A DNA stretch of 64,000 bases from an uncultured Kordia sp. (GTDB taxonomy: Bacteria; Bacteroidota; Bacteroidia; Flavobacteriales; Flavobacteriaceae). Position 1 is the stretch's first letter; every line of letters begins with the position of its first letter. Below, piece by piece: positions 9,457 through 18,821 of this stretch. The translations under genes and the position numbers were made by a program. Location of the stretch: the NCBI RefSeq assembly GCF_947489565.1, contig NZ_CANLEA010000003.1, positions 1 through 64,000 of the forward strand, in the 5' to 3' direction. The notes below the pieces were generated by a model. The model did not search any database. It saw only the letters and a program-made list of their open reading frames with translations, and was not told the DNA's origin.

Positions 9457-10440
9457 ATGAACAATACATTTCTTACCATTATTCTTGTATTTTTTGTGCA
9501 ATCTTTCGCTTTTGGACAATTTAGTAGAGAAAACATAGAGACTGATTCTAGCAATATTAAAATTGTTAGAAATTCTGCATATAAAACCTACACTGAAACT
9601 TATAAACATAAAAACTTAGAATGGTATAGTGTACATTTTATAAAAGATACTACACGCTTACATACCGAAGGTTGGTCACTTAAAGACGGAGAAAATATTG
9701 GTGTTTGGAACGAATACAATTTTGACGGAGAATTACTATTCACGAGAGATTATGACAATGCTACTTGCACCATCAACAAAACATTATTTCCTTTTCATAA
9801 CCTGCTTGAAAAAATGAAAAAGAAAGCAGATCAATTAATAATTGATACGTACAGTAAAACATTCTTTGACAATCATGTTCGTTTCAATTTTGACTGTACT
9901 GCGCATGATAAAGATGGATATGTGGGTAATTGGACAGAACCTATGAAAAGAAAGCCCACAGAATTTCTATTTCAATATCAAGTAAAATTAAAAACTTCCA
10001 AATGGTATGATGAAATGATTACTATTGAATTGGACGAACAAGGAACATATATACTTAAAAAAGGAATTGGAAATAATTACGGTTTTGAGAAGGCAACTAC
10101 GAAACATAAAACATTTCAAATTGATGAACATAAAGCGCTAGACATTGCAAAAACAAAAGGTTTAAAAGTAAATCCCTCAGAAGAAGTCATTGCTTTTTTG
10201 ACATGGGAAAGCTTTAGAACAAAAACATTCTTTAATGGTCAATTTATGTATTACATTATTGAGCTTACAAAAGAAATAAAAGACATTAAAGAAAAAGGGC
10301 GCTCCAAAATCATTTATAAATATAATGTCTACACTTTCAATCCTTGGTCGGGAGAATTTATCGAAAAAAAGAAAATGAAAAGAGTTAAAACATGGGGACA
10401 GCGCAGTGGATTTACATCAGGATTATTGCCCGACGACTAA
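9457..10440 (+). CDS. Exported protein of unknown function
   Basis: A 327-aa protein with a signal peptide (residues 1-20, ending AFGQF). After it, one stretch (GENIGVWNEYNFDGELL, about residues 78-94) resembles a single MORN-type strand pair as in YwqK-like proteins. The rest is Lys-rich and mixed alpha/beta with no motif I recognise. Probably periplasmic. Confidence 0.6.
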   Translation: MNNTFLTIILVFFVQSFAFGQFSRENIETDSSNIKIVRNSAYKTYTETYKHKNLEWYSVHFIKDTTRLHTEGWSLKDGENIGVWNEYNFDGELLFTRDYDNATCTINKTLFPFHNLLEKMKKKADQLIIDTYSKTFFDNHVRFNFDCTAHDKDGYVGNWTEPMKRKPTEFLFQYQVKLKTSKWYDEMITIELDEQGTYILKKGIGNNYGFEKATTKHKTFQIDEHKALDIAKTKGLKVNPSEEVIAFLTWESFRTKTFFNGQFMYYIIELTKEIKDIKEKGRSKIIYKYNVYTFNPWSGEFIEKKKMKRVKTWGQRSGFTSGLLPDD

Positions 10441-10507
10441 AAAATGATGTGCAAACTGAAAAAATGATCTCAAATACTATAACTTTAATGTTTACAAATT
10501 ACGTCCC

Positions 10508-11338
10508 ATGAAAACATTACAAATTCACCTTGCCAAAACGCAGTATTATCGTTGGTATCAATTGTATGAACGTCCTATGACGGATGCGCGTATCAGAAAT
10601 CAGTTAGAACTTTTGGCAGAAGATATTTTGCTACAAAGTGCCGCAGGGGAAATGCGCGGAAAGGAAAGTTATCCCGAACGCTTAAAAGTGTATGAAGGTT
10701 GGCAAAATGCACATCATGTACAAGAGATTTCAATTCAAGAACACGAAGATGGTTTTTTACAGTTGAACGCTTCTATCCGTTATCAAAATATAAAGCCTGA
10801 TGGCGAAAAAGCGAGTTACACCATTGATTATACAATTAATTTTGAGTCTTTTGAACGTTCACTTCCGCAGTTTAAAACTGTAAAAATTACACCTACAGGA
10901 CAAACAAATGATATTTTCGCAGATGCATATCCGGAAAATCGCTGTAAAGCTTCCATGCATTATTGGTTGGCCAACATGGAACAATGTGATGGAAATGCAA
11001 CTCCTTTTGTAGAATTGCTAGCAGACCGTTTTGAGTTGAATTTTTCTAGTGGAAAAGTGAGTTCCATTGAAGAGTTATCTACCTGGCTCAATGGCGCGCC
11101 AAAACATATGAAAGAAAGCAATCATCATCCAGAAAATTTTAAAGTAACTGTTATTGACAAAAATACTTATGAAATAAATGTTGAATTTGACTGGAATGGC
11201 ATCACACTAGATGACAAAAAAATGATCGCTCGCACGGCACATCATTGGATTCTTACTGACAACCCCGAAGAACGATTTGCACGAATTAAAACCATGAATG
11301 TAACTGCGCTTGTGCCTTTTACCGTTGTGGAATCATAA
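10508..11338 (+). CDS. Two-domain SnoaL/NTF2-like protein
   Basis: A 276-aa soluble protein. The halves (about 1-135 and 145-276) have similar layout: a helical start, then beta strands ending in a FERSLPQFKTVKITPTG or RFARIKTMNVT segment, as expected for tandem SnoaL-like (NTF2-fold) domains. The second half has FVELLADRFELNF and TAHHWILTDNPEERF, phrases common in SnoaL-like proteins. Such folds bind small ligands or act as isomerases or cyclases; neither activity can be assigned here. A strong terminator follows directly. Confidence 0.6.
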   Translation: MKTLQIHLAKTQYYRWYQLYERPMTDARIRNQLELLAEDILLQSAAGEMRGKESYPERLKVYEGWQNAHHVQEISIQEHEDGFLQLNASIRYQNIKPDGEKASYTIDYTINFESFERSLPQFKTVKITPTGQTNDIFADAYPENRCKASMHYWLANMEQCDGNATPFVELLADRFELNFSSGKVSSIEELSTWLNGAPKHMKESNHHPENFKVTVIDKNTYEINVEFDWNGITLDDKKMIARTAHHWILTDNPEERFARIKTMNVTALVPFTVVES

Positions 11339-11393
11339 TAATTATACTTGTTATTCATCGCTTTTGTATAAAGCAAAAAACGATAACATACAA

Positions 11394-11429
11394 AATGCAC
11401 TTTCACAGAAATGAAAGTGCATTTTTTTT
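11394..11429 (+). terminator. Rho-independent terminator
   Basis: A perfect 12-bp stem (11394-11405 with 11412-11423), a 6-nt loop and a T run to 11429. It ends the SnoaL-like gene and may also stop the convergent small gene at 11449. Confidence 0.85.
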
Positions 11430-11448
11430 AAGGCATCAGTTGCTTTTT

Positions 11449-11643
11449 TTAGTTCCCACGGAAACAACCTGCACTACCGTGACAAACCACCGGAAGTGTA
11501 TACGGAGGACATCCTAAAGAGTTTTTACTAACTCCTCCAGGATTGCATGCTCCACCGCTAATTCCTCCAACAATTGCATCTGTTCCTAATTCTGAAACAG
11601 TTTGCTTTCTTAATTTCAATGACTTTAATTTAGTCTTTTTCAT
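11449..11643 (-). CDS. Class I lanthipeptide-like precursor peptide
   Basis: A 64-aa peptide. The leader MKKTKLKSLKLRKQTVSEL fits the Bacteroidota class I lanthipeptide-type leader (Lys-rich start, LKL, then a T(V/I)xxL segment), followed by GG at residues 26-27 (IVGGISGG). The core is rich in Gly, Ser and Pro and has four Cys (GGAC, LGC, VVC, AGC). Such leaders direct dehydration/cyclisation enzymes and a GG-cleaving exporter, but none is encoded nearby, so it is an orphan precursor whose maturation is unknown. Confidence 0.7.
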   Translation of the reverse strand: MKKTKLKSLKLRKQTVSELGTDAIVGGISGGACNPGGVSKNSLGCPPYTLPVVCHGSAGCFRGN

Positions 11644-11744
11644 AATAATAATGTTTTTATGTTATGTTACTATGGGTACTATTCAAAAAATCATTACCCA
11701 CTTTTTTAAAAAAAATGTATTTTTAGCTTATTAAATTATTTTTT

Positions 11745-12068
11745 ATGTGGGAAGAACGACTTCAAATTTTTGACGCTATTGTAGAAAAATGTCCTCGCTT
11801 TGAGCGAAAAGGAAAAAGTATGATTTATACATCGGCAAACGGACATATGTTTGGCTTACTCAACAAAGCAGGTGAAATTGGTTTTCGCTATTCGAAAGAA
11901 GTACAAGAAAAATATATCAAAGAATTTAACTCCGATTATTACAAATCGCATGGCGCTACGATGAAAGGATATGTTTTAATTCCGGATGAAATGCTTACTG
12001 ACATTGATAATTTAGCCAACTATTTGAACGAAAGTTATGAGTATGTGATGTCTTTAAATCCGAAATAA
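11745..12068 (+). CDS. TfoX N-terminal-domain-like protein
   Basis: A 107-aa soluble protein. The order of elements (short helix, KSMIYTSANGHMFGLLN strand pair, FRYSKEV, then GYVLIPDEMLTDIDNLANYL and a final helix) parallels the TfoX/Sxy N-terminal domain, which ends with a YxxxPxxxL segment before a last helix. In other bacteria this fold is linked to competence, but stand-alone copies like this one have no known role. Assignment is tentative. Confidence 0.5.
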   Translation: MWEERLQIFDAIVEKCPRFERKGKSMIYTSANGHMFGLLNKAGEIGFRYSKEVQEKYIKEFNSDYYKSHGATMKGYVLIPDEMLTDIDNLANYLNESYEYVMSLNPK

Positions 12069-12265
12069 CAGCTAAACTCACTCAAAAGCCAATTTCACTC
12101 ATTCTACATTTGTATCCCTACATTTTACACCTATCTTCACTGTAAAGCGTAAAGCTTCTTAGTACATTCACGGAGTTTCTGTGTCTCTAGTACCTAGTTT
12201 GGTTATTGTTAATAAGAACTGTAATTCTATTGCTGTCATACTAATTCATAAATTAGTAAGTTTTA

Positions 12266-12273
12266 TACTTTTG
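12266..12273 (+). promoter_or_regulatory. -7 element before the 822-codon lipoprotein frame
   Basis: TACTTTTG matches TAnnTTTG 56 nt before the chosen ATG at 12330. The -33 TTG is not clear. Confidence 0.4.
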
Positions 12274-12329
12274 TAGATACATTACAAAAAGGGCAACGAC
12301 ATCGTACGATGTTATTAAATAGACATTAC

Positions 12330-14777
12330 ATGAAAAGAATTCTCATTCTTCTTCTTACCATACTTAGTATTGGCTGTACCACAGAAACTCCTAAAGAATA
12401 TTCTTTATTAGTCTATGTGCCGCAAAACGCTGCTGCTATTATACAAATTCAAAATCTTGAAAGTTTCCGTAGCGAACTAAAGAACAATCAGTTGTTAAAA
12501 TCATTTCGAAAACCGTCTTTCAAAAAAGATTTCAATGCTTTTATGGAGTATTTGCAATATATAAAACCCAATTCAAAATCGTTGGTATGCTTTAACGAAC
12601 TAGGCAAGGATAATTTTGAATATACGTTTATCACAAAAATTCATCCTGATTTAATTGTCTTTGATTCTTTAGCGAAACCTAGCACTGAAAAAATTGACTA
12701 TGAAGGGAATTCAATCTTAAAGACAACCTTAGGCGACCGTGTGAATTATACCTTTATTACCGATAGTATTTTTATAAATTCTTCTTCGGAGTTATTGATA
12801 GAAAATTGCATTCGTTCGTATCAAAAAGCAATCGTTCCTGAAACCCTCAAAAAAGTATATGCTACTATTGATGAAACGAAATCAGCCACCGTATTGGCAA
12901 ATCCGAAATACATGCAACCTTTGCTGAAAAAGTTGTTTCCAAATGCTGCCACAAGCATGGTGACAAATTTTGGAGAACAAGCAGCACTTGACGTAAATAT
13001 TTTACCTGACGAACTTTCTTTTACAGGAATTGTCACCGCAAACGATTCGTTATCGCATACGCTAAGCTCCCTGAAAAATACGGCTCCAAGGGAATACAAA
13101 ATGGCAAAAGTGATTCCGCCATCTTTTGAACATTGTACGTCCATTACTTTTGATGCTTACGAGAAGTTTCACCCAGAAACTAAAAATTCACTATTAGATG
13201 CTTTAGAAGAAGTCACTACATTTACTTTTAACGGAAATACCTTTACAGGACTGCGTTTTATTTCTTCCAGCAATGAAGCCATTACACAATTACAAACAAA
13301 ACCAGAAACGAGCACTGTTAGGAATACCAAAATTTATGAAAACGAAGATGATTTACTGTTCAAAGATCACTTTACACCTTTTATAAAACAGTTTGACAAT
13401 CGTCATTTTGTCATTCTAGATGAATATATCATCTTTTCTGAGTCTGACGGATTGCGCACGTTGGCTATGATTATTGGTATGTATAAAGATGAACAAACGC
13501 TTTTTTATCAGAAGAATTATCAAGAAGTCATTGAGAATTTAAGTGATGAATCGTCATTACTTACCTTGGTAAATACAACACAGTTTAAGAAAACATTCGC
13601 GGAAAGTGCAGCCAAGAAATATCAAAAAGAAATTTCAAGCATTAATATTAGCGATTATCCTTTTGCCGCTTTGCAGTTTACCAACGAAAAAGGAAGCAAT
13701 TATGCACATGTTCACGGAATTTTAAAACGTAATACTTCAAAACCATCAGAAAATACCGTTTCACAATTATTGAATGTCGTTTTGGACAATCCCGCAACAT
13801 CTGATCCGCAGTTTGTAAAAAATCATATCACCAAACGAAAAGAAATTGTCGTACAAGACGATCAAAATGCGTTGTATTTGATTTCTACTTCTGGAAAAAT
13901 ATTGTGGAAAAAACAATTGGACGGTCAACTTTTAGGCAAGGTTTCACAGATAGATTTGTATAAAAATGGACGTTTGCAATTAGCATGTACAACTTCGCAA
14001 TCTTTTTATGTGTTAGACAGAAATGGAAACGATGTAAAACCTTATCCGACAAAAGCGAAAACGACATTTACGCAACCTGTGGCTATTTTTGATTATGATG
14101 CATCGAAAAATTATCGTTTTGTATTTACGGAAGGAAACAAAGTGTATATGCGTGATAAAAAAGAAAAAACCGTGTCTGGATTTAAGTTTTCTGGATCGGA
14201 GAACGATTTTATCAATCCGCCACAACACTTCAGAGTTCGTTCTAAAGATTATATCACTTTTCAAGAAAGCAACGGAAAATTGCACATTTTATCACGTACA
14301 GGAAAACCGAGAATTACACCAAAGAAGAATATTCAATTTTCAGACAATATTATATACATTCACAACAACCTTTTCACGACTTCAGATCGCAAAGGTAATT
14401 TGATTCAGATTGACCAAAAAGGACAGTTTCAACAAACAAAACTTCCTGTAGAGGAAAGTCATGATGTAGTAATGACCAGCAAAACTTTGGTGAGTTTCTT
14501 TGAGAATAAACTACGCATCAAAGACAAAACCGTGGAACTCGACTTTGGTTCGTACAGCAAACCGAATATCTTTTATGTACGCAATAAAATTTATGTAACT
14601 ATTACCGATAAAGATGCGCAAAAAGTATATTTATTTGATAGTAATGCGAAGCCAATTGCAGGTTTTCCAGCGTTTGGAAGTTCTGCTATTGATCTTGGGA
14701 ATTTTGATAAAGACAATAAATTGGAAGTTGTGACTAAGGGAGAAAATAATACTATTTTGGTGTATAAGTTGAATTAG
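12330..14777 (+). CDS. Large lipoprotein with beta-propeller-like C-terminal half
   Basis: Lipoprotein of 815 aa. The ATG at 12330 is preferred over the frame start at 12309 because it places the signal MKRILILLLTILSIGC, with its lipobox Cys, at the N-terminus. The N-terminal half (to about 480) opens with a VPQNAAAIIQIQN phrase typical of DUF3352-like proteins. The C-terminal half (about 500-815) has repeats of the type LYLISTSGKILWKKQL and FYVLDRNGN, like PQQ/FG-GAP propeller blades. It ends with IDLGNFDKDNKLEVV, a typical FG-GAP-like last blade. Probably a membrane-anchored periplasmic or surface protein; role unknown. Confidence 0.65.
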   Translation: MKRILILLLTILSIGCTTETPKEYSLLVYVPQNAAAIIQIQNLESFRSELKNNQLLKSFRKPSFKKDFNAFMEYLQYIKPNSKSLVCFNELGKDNFEYTFITKIHPDLIVFDSLAKPSTEKIDYEGNSILKTTLGDRVNYTFITDSIFINSSSELLIENCIRSYQKAIVPETLKKVYATIDETKSATVLANPKYMQPLLKKLFPNAATSMVTNFGEQAALDVNILPDELSFTGIVTANDSLSHTLSSLKNTAPREYKMAKVIPPSFEHCTSITFDAYEKFHPETKNSLLDALEEVTTFTFNGNTFTGLRFISSSNEAITQLQTKPETSTVRNTKIYENEDDLLFKDHFTPFIKQFDNRHFVILDEYIIFSESDGLRTLAMIIGMYKDEQTLFYQKNYQEVIENLSDESSLLTLVNTTQFKKTFAESAAKKYQKEISSINISDYPFAALQFTNEKGSNYAHVHGILKRNTSKPSENTVSQLLNVVLDNPATSDPQFVKNHITKRKEIVVQDDQNALYLISTSGKILWKKQLDGQLLGKVSQIDLYKNGRLQLACTTSQSFYVLDRNGNDVKPYPTKAKTTFTQPVAIFDYDASKNYRFVFTEGNKVYMRDKKEKTVSGFKFSGSENDFINPPQHFRVRSKDYITFQESNGKLHILSRTGKPRITPKKNIQFSDNIIYIHNNLFTTSDRKGNLIQIDQKGQFQQTKLPVEESHDVVMTSKTLVSFFENKLRIKDKTVELDFGSYSKPNIFYVRNKIYVTITDKDAQKVYLFDSNAKPIAGFPAFGSSAIDLGNFDKDNKLEVVTKGENNTILVYKLN

Positions 14778-14814
14778 GTTTTGGGTTTTAGGTCTTGGGT
14801 CTTGGGTCTTGGGT
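14778..14814. repeat. Short GGTCTTG heptamer tract
   Basis: Three head-to-tail copies of GGTCTTG follow a degenerate TTTTGGG start. The unit is related to the microsatellite at 497-610. Confidence 0.7.
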
Positions 14815-14852
14815 AAAAAACATCCTTTTGAAAGCGTTTTTTCAAAAGAATG
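14815..14852 (-). terminator. Terminator for the leftward Trp-rich protein gene
   Basis: A 12-bp stem with one mismatch (14821-14832 with 14841-14852). On the minus strand TTTTTT follows. It lies 28 nt past the stop of the gene at 14881 and faces the convergent lipoprotein gene. Confidence 0.7.
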
Positions 14853-14880
14853 TTTGTTATAATTTAATACGATCTTTCTT

Positions 14881-15933
14881 TTAAAGATGTGACTTAATAA
14901 AGTCCCAAATTGCATGTAGCGCTTCGTCAATTAATTCTTGTGCCACAGAGAATTCTGTACCATCTGCATAACGAACTGGAGAACCGTTTCCATCAGGACT
15001 ACAATGATTTACATCAATAGATCTACGCCAGTAATCTGCATGATTTCTCCATTCTGTCTGATTTACCTTGGTAGGAGCATCAACCCAAAGATTCCACGCT
15101 AAAACACTATCTACTTCTAATAAATTTCCAGAACCTATATTAAAAAGATTCATTACTAATTGGTTGAATTCATCAACGAAATCATCTCCTGTTTTTTGAA
15201 CTTCTCCAATAATAACTTCCAAATTGGCATAATTCCACGCTACATTATTATGTAATGTAAATGAAGGCAAGTGTTTTAAAGCGTTTGGAGTGTACAACTT
15301 GTCTCTCACAAAAATAATTTCTGGATTGTCTACACCTGGCATCTTTATCGTACTGCTTGTATTGAGCTTAATTGCTTGATCTTTGTTAACTGGAAGGTGA
15401 TGCAACTTATTTGCCTTCTCAAAAAGAAGCCAAAGAATTCTCCCCATCCAAGATAGGTTGGCATCTTTACTGAACCATATTTTAGGTCCAATAATCATAT
15501 CAATTGCTAAACTTTTATCCGTTTCATTCACCCAACCTCTTTGTTTTACTACGGTAACTTCAACATTTATAGTACCAAAACCTGGAATATACGTTCCTTG
15601 TTGCGGACAAATAACTGCCCAATTTTGACCTGTACTATCATAACCTGCTCTTGAAATATCGGGCGCAAACATTTGAAAACATCTAGATTTTGGCTCATTA
15701 TGCTTTGTAAGCCATGTAAACTCTGGCCACAATACACGCTGTTGTCTTTTAATTTTACCAATATTATCTAAATTGTCGGTCATTGGTAGTGAGCTTAAAT
15801 CTGCAACACCATCTTTGTATTGCAACTCTGGATGCTTTTCTATAAATCCGCCTTTCCAACCTCTTGCCGGAATGTGATTTGGTGTAATTTTCTTTTCATC
15901 ACATTTTGATTGTACTTGTTTTGAACTACTCAT
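14881..15933 (-). CDS. Trp-rich cytoplasmic protein of unknown function
   Basis: A 350-aa protein with no signal peptide and no membrane segment. It contains 14 Trp, many in aromatic clusters (RGWKGGF, LWPEFTW, SWMGRILWLLF, LAWNLWVD). A proline- and glycine-rich middle section (CPQQGTYIPGFGT) precedes predicted strands. The C-terminal part has NHCSPDGNGSPVRYADG and a final amphipathic helix. I recognise no domain. It stands alone, with its own terminator and over 200 nt of empty sequence upstream, so it is probably a single transcription unit. Confidence 0.6.
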   Translation of the reverse strand: MSSSKQVQSKCDEKKITPNHIPARGWKGGFIEKHPELQYKDGVADLSSLPMTDNLDNIGKIKRQQRVLWPEFTWLTKHNEPKSRCFQMFAPDISRAGYDSTGQNWAVICPQQGTYIPGFGTINVEVTVVKQRGWVNETDKSLAIDMIIGPKIWFSKDANLSWMGRILWLLFEKANKLHHLPVNKDQAIKLNTSSTIKMPGVDNPEIIFVRDKLYTPNALKHLPSFTLHNNVAWNYANLEVIIGEVQKTGDDFVDEFNQLVMNLFNIGSGNLLEVDSVLAWNLWVDAPTKVNQTEWRNHADYWRRSIDVNHCSPDGNGSPVRYADGTEFSVAQELIDEALHAIWDFIKSHL

Positions 15934-16169
15934 GTGTTTCGTTTTTATTTATGTTTTCTTAAAAATAAACAGAACACAATCAATACACACCCGTAGAATG
16001 TCTTGTTTTGAAATCCACGTAATTACACTCTTTCTTTTATTGAAAAAAGCGATCAACAGAAACATTTACAAAGTGTAATACACTGAAAAACAATGAAATT
16101 TCAAATACGCCTATGGTATAAATTTTAGCACGCAAGAAGACTTTTGCTTCAGAAATTTTAGCAAAATTA

Positions 16170-16655
16170 TTAATACTCTACTTCTTCTCCAATATTGTCA
16201 ATTTCTTCAATAACATCGTATTCTGAACGCAGACGTTTGATGCGTTTTTTTAATAGAGAAGCTTCTAAAAAACCAAAAAATCCAGGGATAGAAAACATGA
16301 ATATGGTCAACACATCTTGTCGATTATACCCATATTCAATAAACCAAAGTAAAGAGTTTAATGTAGCACCCGCAACATATAAAAGAAACGTAGAAAAACA
16401 AACGGTGCCAACCCATAACAGTTTATGTACTTCTTTCTCCAAACGTTGCTTTTCTTTTCGTCTGTAGAAACGATATGTTTTAATATGATAAATGATGTTC
16501 ACTATTGCAAAAATAAAGGCAAATCCGAAGTATATATATATTTCGAATGGGATTTGCACATTTTGCGCAGTAACCATAGCTTGCCACATAACATATACCA
16601 CGGTACAGGTTATAATAAGCGAGACTATAATGAGTATGATTTTTAATACACGCAT
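16170..16655 (-). CDS. Four-helix membrane protein, paralogue 3 of a tandem trio
   Basis: A 161-aa protein with four hydrophobic segments (about 5-25, 38-57, 80-105, 118-135). Between helices 2 and 3 lies YHIKTYRFYRRKEKQR, a basic loop shared with the two upstream neighbours (FHVKTYRYYSKIKRKR and FHIKTLSYY). The tail is acidic (EEIDNIGEEVEY). It starts 12 nt after the previous paralogue and so is probably co-transcribed from the lipB promoter. Function unknown. Confidence 0.65.
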   Translation of the reverse strand: MRVLKIILIIVSLIITCTVVYVMWQAMVTAQNVQIPFEIYIYFGFAFIFAIVNIIYHIKTYRFYRRKEKQRLEKEVHKLLWVGTVCFSTFLLYVAGATLNSLLWFIEYGYNRQDVLTIFMFSIPGFFGFLEASLLKKRIKRLRSEYDVIEEIDNIGEEVEY

Positions 16656-16667
16656 AAATCTTAGTCC

Positions 16668-17162
16668 TTATAAAATAGAATTATCGCCTATGTTCTCTAG
16701 TTCTTGTTCCAAAGATAAATTTTCGTGACGTTTTTGCACTCTTTGAAACATTAACAAGACTTCAACAACACTTAGCAGACTAAAAAACAATATAATCATA
16801 AAAATAATAAAACCATTCATATCTTGCTCAATTGAAGCATTTGTAGCATAAAAAAAGTTTACAAATGTCTCATAAATAAGGTATGCGATACAACTAGGAA
16901 AAATCAAAGCAGCGATCCAATATAATTTAGGAATGTTTCTTTTTCGTTTTATCTTACTGTAATATCGATAGGTTTTTACGTGAAATATCACCGCCAGAAT
17001 TCCAGTTATAAATGCAATTACTAAAAGAATATAATCAAACGTATCTGCTGTTGTATCACGTGAAAATGATTCTACAAAAAGAAACAACAATCCTCCTAAT
17101 ACTATGAGCACATATGCAATGATAAAAACTTTTAGTATTTCTTGAATAATTGTTTTGGTCAA
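16668..17162 (-). CDS. Four-helix membrane protein, paralogue 2 of a tandem trio
   Basis: A 164-aa protein with the same plan as its neighbours: four hydrophobic segments, a basic FHVKTYRYYSKIKRKR loop after helix 2, and a cytosolic-looking acidic tail ending LEQELENIGDN. The ENIG/DNIG phrase near the C-terminus is shared with paralogue 3, and paralogue 1 has IENIKG. It lies 38 nt after paralogue 1 and 12 nt before paralogue 3. Function unknown. Confidence 0.65.
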   Translation of the reverse strand: MTKTIIQEILKVFIIAYVLIVLGGLLFLFVESFSRDTTADTFDYILLVIAFITGILAVIFHVKTYRYYSKIKRKRNIPKLYWIAALIFPSCIAYLIYETFVNFFYATNASIEQDMNGFIIFMIILFFSLLSVVEVLLMFQRVQKRHENLSLEQELENIGDNSIL

Positions 17163-17200
17163 TGTGAGTGATTTTGCGATTCAATATAAGACTTTCACTA

Positions 17201-17677
17201 CTAAGATTCATGAAACCCTTTAATATTTTCGATTTCTTCGTGTTGTGCTCGTCTTCTTTTGTAGATGGTTACAAAACGATTCAACTTGTAGGTTTCCAAC
17301 AGTGTCACCAATCCGAAAACAATAAAACAAATTGATAAGATGATACTTAAAGAATATATTGAAAAAGTGCCATTCACAATTTTTGGAAACAAAATTCCAA
17401 AACCTAATAATAGGTTAATGAGTCCGAATGAAATGTGTAATGCCCAATATTGTTTGGTGAGTTCATCTATCGTTTTTCCAAATATAAATAATGGATAATA
17501 GCTCAAGGTTTTGATATGAAAATAGATACTAAATGAACTTGTACACGCCAAGAAAAATAATGCTGAAACCGCACCTTGAAAACTCCTCAAGTCTAAATAC
17601 ATCACATAACTAAATATAAAAAGTAGTATGGTGATAATGATCGTAAAAATGAGCAATCCTATTTTAACAAGTTTCAT
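17201..17677 (-). CDS. Four-helix membrane protein, paralogue 1 of a tandem trio
   Basis: A 158-aa protein with four hydrophobic segments, the FHIKTLSYY loop after helix 2 and a charged tail ([16 protein letters not shown]). Its ATG overlaps the lipB stop by 4 nt (ATGA), which points to translational coupling with lipB. It is the most divergent of the three. Function unknown. Confidence 0.65.
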   Translation of the reverse strand: MKLVKIGLLIFTIIITILLFIFSYVMYLDLRSFQGAVSALFFLACTSSFSIYFHIKTLSYYPLFIFGKTIDELTKQYWALHISFGLINLLLGFGILFPKIVNGTFSIYSLSIILSICFIVFGLVTLLETYKLNRFVTIYKRRRAQHEEIENIKGFHES

Positions 17678-18396
17678 TTTACGGTTTGATATGCAAGTTC
17701 AGCTTCAAAAAGTGTTTCAAAATGACGCAATAATTTTTCCTTTACTTTTGCTTCATCAACCTGCATTTTTCCAAGTTCAACATTTAAAGAAGTTACTGCT
17801 TTTCCTCTAATTCCACAGGGAATGATATTATCAAAGTATCCTAAATCTGCATTGACATTCAAAGCAAAACCGTGCATAGTTACCCAACGACTTGCACGTA
17901 CGCCCATAGCACATATTTTACGTGCAAACGGTGTTCCTACGTCTAACCAAACTCCAGTTTCTCCTTCGCTCCTAGTCGCTTTCAAACCATATTCCGCCAA
18001 GGTCAAAATGATCATTTCTTCCAATAAACGCAAGTATTTGTGAATGTCTGTAAAGAAATTTTCCAAATCCAAAATAGGATAACCCACAATTTGTCCTGGT
18101 CCGTGATAAGTAATATCTCCACCACGATTAATTTTATAAAACGTAGCTCCTTTTGCGGCCAATTGCGTTTCATCTAACAATAAATTAGACATATCGCCAC
18201 TTTTCCCTAAAGTATATACGTGCGGATGTTCGACAAATAGAAAATGATTCTTTGTTTCCAAACCTGCATTTTCACGTCGATTCTTAATTTTAGTATCTAC
18301 AATTTCCTTGAATAAATCTTCTTGAAAATCCCACGTCTCCTTATAATCTTTCGTTCCTAAGTCCTGTATGTGTATCGTTTTGTTCAATGTCTGCAT
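17674..18396 (-). CDS. lipB: Lipoyl(octanoyl) transferase
   Basis: Moves octanoyl groups from acyl carrier protein to lipoyl domains, the first step of protein lipoylation. Seen in the 240-aa protein: [18 protein letters not shown] (lipoate-binding block with the conserved RGG..T.HGPGQ), then HGFALNVN and the PCGI turn with the catalytic Cys, followed by a Lys-containing GKAVTSL. Length is normal. The substrates would include the E2 lipoyl domain encoded at 56693-58018. It leads a transcript with three membrane paralogues. Confidence 0.96.
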   Translation of the reverse strand: MQTLNKTIHIQDLGTKDYKETWDFQEDLFKEIVDTKIKNRRENAGLETKNHFLFVEHPHVYTLGKSGDMSNLLLDETQLAAKGATFYKINRGGDITYHGPGQIVGYPILDLENFFTDIHKYLRLLEEMIILTLAEYGLKATRSEGETGVWLDVGTPFARKICAMGVRASRWVTMHGFALNVNADLGYFDNIIPCGIRGKAVTSLNVELGKMQVDEAKVKEKLLRHFETLFEAELAYQTVK

Positions 18397-18407
18397 ATTT
18401 TCAACTA

Positions 18408-18415
18408 CAAAAATA
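18408..18415 (-). promoter_or_regulatory. -7 element of lipB
   Basis: On the minus strand TATTTTTG matches TAnnTTTG and ends 11 nt before the lipB ATG, implying a very short 5' leader. Confidence 0.5.
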
Positions 18416-18544
18416 CGACATTACAAAATATCTATTCTTTTTAGAAACACTTTATTTAGAAATTGAAATCCATATTTCAGAAATTAACATGCCTACGCTC
18501 TCTGTAAATGTTGTTTTTTGTTATGAATTCTAAATAGAAACATC

Positions 18545-18763
18545 ATGAAGAAAAAATCACTAAAATCATTATCCCTTAAAAAAAGTAGTGTTGCAAATAT
18601 TACTGGAGGAACCGAAGATGCGCAAGCAAATCAAGCTGCAAATGCGATTAGTTCTATATGTCCAAATCCAACTATTATACTTACCATTCACTCCGCATTT
18701 CCTTGGGACTGCAGAACTTTATCCTGCATTACCGATTGCGAATGGTGTAAAATTTTACCGTAA
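18545..18763 (+). CDS. Class I lanthipeptide-like precursor peptide
   Basis: A 72-aa peptide. The leader MKKKSLKSLSLKKSSVANI ends in TGG (residues 20-22), the same plan as the precursors at 11449, 28318 and 52477. The core has five Cys (SSIC, WDC, LSC, TDC, EWC) and several Ser/Thr that could serve ring formation. No modification enzyme or transporter is adjacent. Its gene ends in a clear terminator shared with the convergent lipoprotein gene. Confidence 0.7.
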   Translation: MKKKSLKSLSLKKSSVANITGGTEDAQANQAANAISSICPNPTIILTIHSAFPWDCRTLSCITDCEWCKILP

Positions 18764-18769
18764 CAAAAA

Positions 18770-18799
18770 AAGAGGAATTACATAATTATAATTCCTCTT
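18770..18799 (+). terminator. Bidirectional terminator
   Basis: A perfect 11-bp stem (18770-18780 with 18789-18799), an 8-nt loop, A-rich before and T/C-rich after. It separates the convergent genes ending at 18763 and 18822. Confidence 0.7.
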
Positions 18800-18821
18800 C
18801 TTCCTTGTAGTGTTTATTTTT

